NCBI GenBank assembly: GCA_016867055.1
Contig: VGKN01000114.1
Span: forward strand, 1 to 5,599
Length of the DNA stretch: 5,599 nt
Reading direction: 5' to 3'
Origin: Candidatus Omnitrophota bacterium
GTDB lineage: Bacteria; Omnitrophota; Koll11; VGKN01
A program made the position numbers and the translations under genes. Below the pieces are notes generated by a model, which had not been told where the DNA came from, ran no database searches, and worked only from the letters and a program-made list of their open reading frames with translations. This document shows positions 1 to 5,599 of this stretch, piece by piece; position 1 is the stretch's first letter, and each line of letters opens with the position of its first letter.

Positions 1-1
1 T

Positions 2-3000
2 AAAAGGAAGGTTATCTGTCAGCCAATAATTTGCTCTGGTGAGGAAGGGCAAAAAGAAGCGTATATGTGTGATATTACATATGGTCCCAAATCCACTATG
101 AACTTTGACTATCAGCTGGAAAAGATGGGAAGAGATTTATTTGTTAGTATTAATGATGAGGCGGATGTGACTTTACTATCTCATGACCCACATATTATTT
201 GCTCTGGCGAGGAAGATGTACTCCTTAAAGCGCTAAATACCCCAGGAGTTGCTTTAGCGCTTTCAAGGGCAATTAGTCAGTTATGCGAGGGAGAAGGAAA
301 CTTCATGGTGGATTTGGAAGAGGCAAGAATCGCACTTACTGGGCTTGGAGGACAAAGGTTAAATAATATTTTAGAAAACTTAAATGTGAATGCAGAAGTT
401 GCCGCGACAGTCCATAATTTATTTAAGGACTATCGCATTGGAAGATTTATAATGTGTATGGCTATTAACCGATTAGAAGCCAGCAGGCATTATACGATTG
501 ATAGGGAGACAGGGGATGTTGAAGTTACAGATGAAGGAAGAGATTTTATAGCTAAATTTATAGGTATGCCGAAAGATGCTAAGGGTAACTTCTTACCGCT
601 TAATACGCTATCAACTTTAGCCCATTTTGAATGGGCTGCTATGATGGTAAGATTTCATTATTATAACCCTGATATAGCAGAATTCGCCAATATAGGTGTT
701 ATAAAAGATGGTTTAGTGATTTTACCTAAGCAACATGGCGCCTTTGTATTAGATACTACTACTCCTCTAGAAATGAAAACAAGAAAAGGTAAATTAGTGA
801 CAACTGAAACAAGGGCTGTCATATATGATACCCCAACTGGCCAGCCTGCAAGGGGGAGGGTAGTTCAAAATTTGCAGGAGGCGATGGATGCATTTGCTAT
901 ATTATCTGAAGGCGTTAAAGATGAGGTAAAATCTACGTTTAGATTCAGCCAGCTACAGCAGGCCTTTAGTCAGCAGACAAACGCCGAATTCACAATGAAA
1001 TATCCTCACAGAGATGCACTTTCAGCTACAATTGGCGATGCATCACAAAGGCCGGAATGGGAAAGAATTGGATTACAGGTAGCTGTGCTTCCAAAACATA
1101 GTGCCCCCTCATTGATACCATTAAACACCCAACTTTATTTGGATTCAGTAGAACAAATCCCTGCGATTGGTAGGGCTGTGGCTCGATATAACAATACAGC
1201 AGGTGCGATAATAGGGGTTTACGAGAAAAGCGATATGGACCGGATGGAAGCACATTTAGTGCCACACCTTGAGAAGGAGGGTTATGTCAGATTTATTTAT
1301 GATAAGACGTTATCTGTAAAAGGAAATATAAAGAAAGTAAGGAATATGTTAGGTTTAGAAGAAAGCGATGAGAAGGTTGTAAAGGTTCTATTTGTATTAG
1401 ACGATAGGACAGAACAGGATGAAGTTGATATTATTCAGAGCTATGCAAGGATGCCACAGGTGGTTTCAGTAGTTAACACAAGGGCAACAAGGGCATTTGA
1501 TATCGGCGTAGTGCCCGATGTCCTTATAGTAGAGGCAGCGCCAGCGCCAAGTGAGGATGCAAAGATACAATTAGCAGGTAGAGCTCCTAGGCAGGGCGTC
1601 CCAGGTTATTTTATAGGCATTTATTCACTTTTAGATTGCAAGCAATTGGCTGGCACAGCGTTGTTAGAGAACTTAAAGAAGATGGGGCTTCGGGGTAATT
1701 TAGTAGAGACGACACCCCTTGCAAATAAAGTCTTAGATGCAATTAAAAAGGCGCAGGCAATTGAGACTACTGTTACAAGCCAGATACGCGTTCATCATGC
1801 AGAATTTAGCAACGTGGTTCACCAGAGAAATGTTAAAAGAGAAGAATTTATGAGGGATATCTCTTCCTATTCATTGGAACAACTTAAGGAATACTTAAGG
1901 GGCCTTATTAATGAGGCAATTAGGAGCGGAGCTATTAATGAGATAGGAAAAACAAATCTTATGGTGCTAATGATGAGGATGGATACTTTAGAGGAAAAGG
2001 ATAGAGCTACAATAGTTAAAGCCATAAAAGAAGCTACGACGCAAAAATGGGCGGGGTATCTTAAAGCCTTAGAATTTGCATTACAACAGGCTTCGTTAGA
2101 AGGAGCAACGGGTATAGACACACTGACCAAATTCAAGGAAATTGAAGAAAGAGTTTTTGATTACTATACACAAGAAATTTTATTTTCTATACTTTTCTTG
2201 AGTATTTTAAGTTTAGATAAAGAAAGAACAGTTGCCCAAGTTGAAAAAACACCTGCCAGAATTGTTCCTCTTCCAGCTATACCCGCTGCTGAAAGGGCAG
2301 TTTCGGCACCTCCATATATAGCACCATTATTTATTGATATAGAAAAAATACAACTAGCTGAATTACCACAGATTGCTCCTGAGACGGTTAGACAATTAGT
2401 TCAAAATGTTTGTATAAATGGAGCGGCGAAAACAACTGTAGTGCCGTTTAAAACATTTAAAATGATACAAACCTCCGGCGTTATGACAAAACCCGAAAAG
2501 GCTGTCTCTCCGGTTGAGTGGGTAACATTCGGCGCTGAAGGAAGGACTGATAGGCAGGTGGTCATATTCAGGATAAACATGGATAGGCTTGGCGATTTGA
2601 ACTCTGCGTTTATAGAAGAGCACCTAATTCCAAACTTAAAGACGATAACATCTGATACTAAGGTAATAATTGTGCTTTCAGGGAAGGATAGCTCGCAGAT
2701 GGCAAGGTTGAGACAGGTTTATTCGCTTCTTAAAAAGGAATGCCCTGTAAATGTTGACTCGCTTGCTTATAAGGTTAGCCCAGAGATATCTAAACCAGAA
2801 ATCATTAACATGGGTGAGTGGCTCTCTAAATTACAGATTCGCTCGCCAGCTATAATTCTAAAAGGGCTCAAAACAAAAATCCTTTCCTTAAGAAGACCCA
2901 CCATTTCTATCTTTAGCCTAACAAAGAGGTTATCAAAAATTTCCATTCAGGCTCTTAGAGAAGAACTTAACTCATATTTTGCCTCTCTCTTTATATCCCA

Positions 3001-5599
3001 TAGATTGCAGCCGCAGACTGCGCCTGTTTTAGTTTTATCAATCGCCACACCGTTGGTTATGGTGCTAACCTCTTTCTTTACGGTTTCAAAGGCATGGGTC
3101 TATGGCGGAGCGGTCTTGGACTTAACATATAACAATGCGCCTGTAAAGGTTATGGAAAATTGGCTGAGTTCTAACAATGGGGTAGTAGTCGGGATGGATC
3201 CTGACCAGAAGCGCGCGAAGGATTTTGCGATGGATATACTTCAGGCGGCAAAGAAGGCAGGCACAACAACGCTGGTGGTTGACGAAGATTTGATACCAGC
3301 TACTCCAGATGAAGATGTCGGGGATATAATTGCACGCGCCAAAGAAATGGGATTTAAGGTAAAGGTCTTAACTGAGGAAACCCCTGCTTTAGGAATTAAG
3401 GAGGGCGAAAGAACGCTTGTTTTGACCAGTTCCAAGGGCGCTGAAAAAGGAAAGGAAAAAATTTCATCAACCATTCAGACGTTAACAAAAGGTAAGGTTG
3501 CGACAATTGTTATTGACACCCATGAAAAACTCAGTGGGAATGACGCAGATACTGCAATTAGCGTTGGCAGCAATCCATTGTTTAAGCTGCTTGGCAGAAA
3601 TTCAATGCTTGAACGACTTTATAGGCAGTTTGGAATGTCTTTTGATAGCACAGGATTTGGCGATAAATATGACGGTTATGTAGGGTTAACTACAGAACCC
3701 GCTGAACTCTCAGACGATGTAGGTAGTCAATTAGCCCGATTAGTTCCTATGTTAGATGATGAAGACCCGGTAGTGCAACTTAAGGCTAACTATTTAATAA
3801 CCTTTATAGCTAATTCCAAGCCTGATGAAGCGCGCAGGGTGCTTCTATCTATGAATGCCACAGAGGTAATAGCTGAGCTTGCCCAGAGTGTCCCGGGATT
3901 TTTCAATGAGAAAAACGCAAGGGAACTAATTTCCACTATTGAGGCTGCGAGGGAAGTGGCAAGTAGTTATGAGGAACGCCTTGGTAGCGCAAGGGATGAT
4001 ACAGAGCTTGCTACATTGCAGGGAGAAATTGACAAGGCGCAAGGTAAGATTACCCGCTTGGTTAATCTGTGGAAAGACAGCGGCACTAAAGGGATGCTTA
4101 ATGGAGATGGCGAGATAGCGGCATACCTGGCTAAGGCATTTCCCTTGTCATCAAAGCCGCAGACTGTTGAGATTGCTGTTACTAGGGCAATTGCATCTCT
4201 AAAGGGCAACATGCCGGATGCGTTACGAAGACAATTAATCAAGCAACACCTTGAGGGCGATGAGTCCGCTACCTCTATATTACAGGCTGTTACCCAGGAT
4301 ACGAGTCCTAAAGCCAGGGAAGCCAGGAGGGCTATATTTAAGGAGTTACACACCGCCTGGCTTAATGGCAACTTAAAGGCTATTAACCTACTTGCTGACT
4401 ACGCCCAGGATTCTTTAAAAGAACCAGAAACTCGGCAGATACTTGCTCGGTTATTTGATGAGAAGAGCAGGCTTCCCCAAAGGATTGCTTCAAAATTAGA
4501 GCAGGAGTATGGAGTTGATATGCCGAGCGGAGAGAGGGATGCTCTGATTCAGGGAGAAATACCTAAGCGCCTTGGAACGGAGGTTGCCCCATTGAATAGC
4601 GTTATTGTTAAGATATGTGGTTCGGTATCAGATAAGATAGCCAATGGTGTCTTTGTCAGGTCGTTTAATGAAGGCGATTATCAGCTTGCCTCGCAGTTGG
4701 CACAGGCGCGCGGTAGCATACCCAAAGGCATAACCTACGATGTCGCTGACTGGGCAATGGCAGCAATAGAAAAAAATACTAAAGACAAGGATATTGCTGT
4801 CTCACTTTTAAAGCAGGCGCTTCAGTCTGAGGCAAAGAGGCTCTCAGGGGGATATCAGGCAGTCGTTTATCGTGCATTTGGCCGGGGCGTGGCACTTGAT
4901 GCGCGTGATTTATTCCGTCGGATTGAAGCTGGTTTACAAGTTAGCGATTTGGACAAGACAGCACTTGTTGAGGCGCTCGGCGCTATGGTCCAGGCGGATT
5001 TGTTGCCCAAGGAATATTCCGAGAGGGCAATTGCAATCTTCCTTCCGCTATTAACAAGCGAGGGTTCCGAGGTCAGTATGGAGGACCTGATGAGCATGCT
5101 TAGTATGCTTGGGGGACCCCAGACTCAAAGTCAGGCAAGCCTTGCCTCCCAATACATTAAACAGCTCTTGGCAAGGGTAGACCCTAAGACATATGAAAAT
5201 ATAATGTCTGAGTTAGAGAAAGAATCGATTTTAACAAAGGATGAAGGGCTTAAATCACAGCTGGCAGGTTTGGTCAAGTGGGCTGTAGAGAATAAAAAAC
5301 AGCCTTATAAATCACAGAGAGAGCAGATTGAAAAGGCAGAGGCTGCAAAGCAAGAGAAGTTGGCTGCGCTCCTGGAGCGTAGGCTCGGAGAAGAAACTAC
5401 AACCACTACCGCTCCGGCTGTTTCAGCTGGCAAGGCTACTACGACTACTTTAGCAGCGAGGGCATATTCATGGTTTAGCGTTAGTCCTGCGGCGCAGACC
5501 TCTTTATTCAATGTTGGTATGGTTAACATAGTTGGCGCTGGCTTACCTCAGCAACAAGCAACAACACAACAGACAGCCAAGCCCGCTACGGGTATAGTT
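2..5599 (+). CDS. Internal fragment of a giant multidomain protein with a divergent SecA-like motor region
   Basis: One reading frame stays open for all 1866 codons of the window. No start or stop is assigned because SecA-like sequence already begins within the first 30 residues, so the true start is upstream, and the frame is still open at the last base. Residues 1 to about 738 resemble SecA from late nucleotide-binding domain 1 to the end of the helical scaffold. After that come a Pro/Ala linker, an alpha/beta unit, a basic stretch with a candidate membrane helix, a second alpha/beta unit, a long helical region, and Thr- and Gln-rich linker sequence. A bona fide SecA is about 800-950 residues and ends soon after the scaffold with a basic or zinc-binding tail, so this is not the housekeeping secA gene. 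The function of the whole protein is unknown. A role linked to protein export or to the cell envelope is inferred only from the SecA-like part and the hydrophobic segment. The frame is certain; the domain assignments vary and are given separately. Confidence 0.95.
26..47 (+). repeat. Short in-frame direct repeat, copy 1
   Basis: These 22 bases match bases 194-215 at 20 of 22 positions. The offset is 168 bases, exactly 56 codons, so both copies encode the same peptide, IICSGEE (residues 9-15 here). In SecA the motif IISGPAE belongs after motif II, where copy 2 lies. Copy 1 occupies a position before DITYG where SecA has no such motif, so it looks like the displaced copy. The match does not extend further on either side. 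Confidence 0.7.
194..215 (+). repeat. Short in-frame direct repeat, copy 2
   Basis: This is the second copy of the repeat at bases 26-47, differing at two positions. It encodes IICSGEE (residues 65-71), which aligns with the IISGPAE that closes the SecA motif II region. It is therefore probably the ancestral location. Confidence 0.7.
218..937 (+). other. SecA preprotein-crosslinking-like region (PPXD), expanded by apparent internal duplication
   Basis: In SecA this domain clamps the preprotein in transit. Its landmarks are F-x-V-D, then a Thr nine residues and a Gly twelve residues after the Asp (HFSVDEKSRQVNLTERG in E. coli), and later a [21 protein letters not shown] segment. Here the first pattern occurs twice with identical spacing: F101/D104/T113/G116 and Y164/D167/T176/G179. 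The second segment is also split. KDGLVIL lies at residues 236-242, while VIYDTPTGQPARGR lies about 30 residues later at 273-286, followed by a helix (290-305) that fits SecA DGLHQAVEAKEGV. The region is roughly 100 residues longer than in E. coli SecA, in line with duplicated and inserted segments. The catalytically relevant VDE becomes IYD. Assignment rests on motif order and spacing; substrate binding is not demonstrated. Confidence 0.65.
938..1636 (+). other. SecA-like MTGTA region and nucleotide-binding domain 2 with altered motifs V and VI
   Basis: Residues 341-372 (SATIGDASQRPEWERIGLQV, then AVLPKHSAPSLI) follow SecA GMTGTADTEAFEFSSIYKL plus VVVPTNRPMIR closely in length and hydrophobic pattern. 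Residues 399-419 (TAGAIIGVYEKSDMDRMEAHL, given here without its last residue as TAGAIIGVYEKSDMDRMEAH) correspond to [21 protein letters not shown]. Motif V is NTRATRAFDI (492-501) against TNMAGRGTDI: the Arg and the final Asp-Ile remain and both glycines are replaced. Motif VI is QLAGRAPRQGVPG (523-535) against QLRGRSGRQGDPG: both arginines, which contact nucleotide in SF2 motors, are kept, but the central Gly and the Asp are lost. Residues 541-545, YSLLD, fit SecA YLSMED. The HES of the ERHESRRIDNQL segment is not preserved (residues 511-524). The region looks like a structurally maintained but biochemically drifted motor domain. Confidence 0.8.
1637..2215 (+). other. SecA-like helical scaffold and two-helix finger, wing domain largely absent
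   Basis: Residues 558-588 (LKKMGLRG, then a linker, then AIKKAQAIE) track SecA [29 protein letters not shown]. The YDDV box that follows in SecA is eroded to sequence around residues 599-609, ending in HQR. Residues 626-643 continue as a helix like SIREDVFKATIDAYI. SecA then has about 130 residues containing the wing domain; here only about 35 separate that helix from TQKWAGYLKALEFALQQ (680-696), which fits WKEHLAAMDYLRQGI, the two-helix finger. The closing helix (709-738) fits [24 protein letters not shown] but ends in an unusually hydrophobic run, residues 726-738. That run is too short for a standard membrane helix. The zinc-binding CxCGSGKKYKxCHG tail of SecA is absent. Confidence 0.75.
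2237..2326 (+). other. Pro/Ala-rich interdomain linker
   Basis: Residues 746-775 contain eight prolines and seven alanines among scattered hydrophobics, with no helix-like periodicity. It starts a few residues after the last SecA-like helix, which marks the C-terminal boundary of the motor region. The following residues 776-835 show no pattern that I recognise. Confidence 0.65.
2507..2836 (+). other. Alpha/beta unit 1, unrecognised
   Basis: Residues 836-945 alternate predicted strands and helices. A strand at VVIFRINMD (852-860) is followed by a helix from about 867 to 881. A strand at VIIVLSG (888-894) is followed by a helix at MARLRQVYSLLKKE (900-913), and then a short strand near 916-925. 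This fits a small parallel-sheet (Rossmann-like) fold. I see no P-loop, GxGxxG or other catalytic signature and do not recognise the family. Such units could be a divergent ligand-binding or purely structural module. Confidence 0.4.
2828..3088 (+). other. Basic stretch followed by a candidate transmembrane helix
   Basis: Residues 943-1001 carry twelve Lys/Arg (K943, R947, K954, K957, K959, R964, R965, K975, R976, K979, R986, R1001) and only two acidic residues (E987, E988), with hydrophobic residues between them in an amphipathic pattern. Residues 1002-1029 then contain no charged residue. Their core, PVLVLSIATPLVMVLTSFF (1008-1026), is long enough to cross a membrane. By the positive-inside rule the N-terminal, SecA-like side would be cytoplasmic and the C-terminal side outside. 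The proline at 1017 and the many Ser/Thr residues make this a moderate rather than strong prediction. A buried core helix of a soluble domain is the main alternative. Confidence 0.5.
3173..3529 (+). other. Alpha/beta unit 2, unrecognised
   Basis: Residues 1058-1176 show a regular strand-helix alternation. VVVGMD (1061-1066) is followed by a helix (1069-1085), and TTLVVDEDLIP (1089-1099) by a helix (1103-1116). After these come the strands FKVKVL (1118-1123) and TLVLTSS (1138-1144), a helix (1149-1163), and the strand ATIVIDTHE (1167-1175). Strand ends carry acidic residues (D1066, D1093, D1171), as in several Rossmann-like and response-regulator-like folds, but no complete active-site signature is visible. 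It does not obviously repeat the alpha/beta unit at residues 836-945. Residues 1177-1237, after it, are mixed and Gly/Asp-rich without a pattern I can name. Confidence 0.45.
3713..3871 (+). other. HEAT-like helical pair
   Basis: Residues 1242-1286 read as two helices joined by LDDEDPVVQLKANYLITFIA (1251-1270). The D-P-x-V-x-x-x-A arrangement at the start of the second helix is typical of HEAT repeats, which form superhelical scaffolds that bind proteins. A further helix (DEARRVLLSM, 1275-1284) follows. Only one unit is clear by eye, so this may be the entry to a longer solenoid rather than a complete HEAT domain. Confidence 0.45.
3872..5284 (+). other. Long, mostly alpha-helical region, possible solenoid scaffold
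   Basis: Residues 1291-1761 consist mainly of amphipathic helices of 12-25 residues with short turns. Examples are the charged helix around 1323-1358, AVTRAIASLK (1392-1401), AREARRAIFKELHTAWLNG (1438-1456), EPETRQILARLFDEKS (1474-1489), KDIAVSLLKQALQSEAKRL (1596-1614) and SQYIKQLLARV (1717-1727). There is no enzyme motif, signal peptide or convincing membrane segment. The pattern resembles helical-repeat scaffolds (HEAT- or TPR-like), but I cannot define a consensus repeat by eye. A non-repetitive helical domain is equally possible. Confidence 0.45.
5285..5395 (+). other. Charged coiled-coil-like helix
   Basis: Residues 1762-1798 form one uninterrupted helix rich in Lys, Glu, Gln, Ala and Leu, including REQIEKAEAAKQEKLAALLE (1773-1792). 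Ile/Ala/Leu recur at heptad-like positions. It joins the helical region to the threonine-rich linker and could serve as a rigid spacer or a dimer contact. Confidence 0.5.
5396..5449 (+). other. Threonine/alanine low-complexity linker
   Basis: Residues 1799-1816 hold five consecutive threonines and then four more, separated by APAVSAGKA. The threonines use ACA, ACC, ACT and ACG codons, so the tract is kept as a protein feature and is not a simple DNA microsatellite. Such linkers often separate domains of large extracellular or envelope proteins. Confidence 0.65.
5450..5599 (+). other. Hydrophobic/glycine patch and Q/T-rich tail, incomplete at window end
   Basis: Residues 1817-1849 are nearly uncharged (AYSWFSVSP, then SLFNVGMVNIVGAGL), and residues 1850-1866 are rich in Gln, Thr, Ala and Pro. 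Only R1820 and K1860 are charged from residue 1817 to the end of the window. This may be a second linker leading into domains beyond the window. No domain is recognisable. Confidence 0.4.

Larger units (their letters stand above)
2..217 (+). other. SecA-like nucleotide-binding domain 1, C-terminal part with DEAD motif II
   Basis: Residues 19-29 read EAYMCDITYGP and residues 35-37 FDY, matching the SecA signature [25 protein letters not shown]; about 12 of 25 positions agree with the recalled E. coli sequence. Next come residues 52-55, DEAD, and residues 65-69, IICSG. These stand where SecA has DEVDSILIDEARTPLIISG. The Asp-Glu pair of Walker B (motif II), which coordinates Mg2+ and activates water in the family, is therefore kept, while the following SecA-specific IDEARTP is lost. 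The spacer between FDY and motif II is about eight residues shorter than in E. coli SecA. The Walker A motif belongs upstream of the window, so ATP binding cannot be judged. The order of the later SecA landmarks makes a generic DEAD-box helicase unlikely. Confidence 0.85.

Noticed and set aside
65..130. In-frame ATG codons near the start as the true start of the gene
   Set aside because: SecA-like sequence (KEAY) begins before the first of these, no clear ribosome binding site precedes them, and the frame is open upstream to the window edge.
2..2215. Annotating the region as the housekeeping secA gene
   Set aside because: The motifs are too altered, the wing domain and zinc tail are missing, and the frame continues for more than 1100 residues into unrelated sequence.
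2161..2220. Very AT-rich stretch that could be a promoter or gene boundary
   Set aside because: The frame continues through it, and the composition is explained by codons for Ile, Leu, Phe and Tyr in the hydrophobic last helix of the SecA-like scaffold.
3967..4371. Minus-strand open frame of 134 codons
   Set aside because: It lies wholly antisense to the continuous plus-strand frame, has a low-complexity Ser/Leu/Ala/Val composition typical of antisense reading, and shows no recognisable domain.
1026..5529. Other short open frames of 60-90 codons on both strands
   Set aside because: All overlap the long plus-strand frame, encode no recognisable motif and are expected as shadows of a long coding region.
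1..5599. Apparent rise in GC content from the 5' to the 3' half, suggesting a mosaic gene
   Set aside because: Hand counts of single 60-base rows vary widely even within the SecA-like part (11 of 60 at 2161-2220, 36 of 60 at 1501-1560). Any trend is too noisy to claim without a proper sliding window.

Overview
The window is a single protein-coding fragment. One plus-strand frame (codons starting at base 2) runs from end to end without a stop: 1866 sense codons, with neither the start nor the stop inside the window. There is no intergenic DNA, RNA gene, mobile element or CRISPR array. The gene is therefore larger than 5.6 kb by an unknown amount. The organism is uncertain. Arginine is mostly AGG/AGA, isoleucine is often ATA and leucine is often TTA. 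Giant multidomain genes are known from uncultured bacteria such as Omnitrophota, which would fit, but lineage cannot be settled from this window.

Layout of the encoded polypeptide (residue 1 = bases 2-4). Residues 1 to about 738 follow, in order, the landmarks of SecA, the ATPase motor of the Sec preprotein translocase. These are the end of nucleotide-binding domain 1 with a DEAD version of motif II, a preprotein-crosslinking-like region that looks internally duplicated, an eroded MTGTA region, nucleotide-binding domain 2 with altered motifs V and VI, and a helical scaffold with its two-helix finger. The wing domain is largely missing and there is no C-terminal zinc-binding tail. The Walker A motif would lie upstream of the window.

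Residues 746-775 form a Pro/Ala-rich linker. They are followed by an alpha/beta unit (836-945), a strongly basic stretch (943-1001) leading into an uncharged hydrophobic segment (1002-1029, a candidate membrane helix), a second alpha/beta unit (1058-1176), a HEAT-like helical pair (about 1238-1290), and roughly 500 residues of mostly helical sequence ending in a charged coiled-coil-like helix. The fragment closes with two threonine tracts and a Q/T-rich tail, which looks like a linker to further domains downstream.

The main point is a divergent SecA-type motor built into a very large multidomain protein. A reasonable but unproven model is a membrane-anchored protein whose SecA-like part is cytoplasmic and whose later part is a scaffold, possibly on the other side of the membrane. 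Whether the motor still hydrolyses ATP cannot be decided here. All SecA comparisons use recalled family consensus and were not computed.
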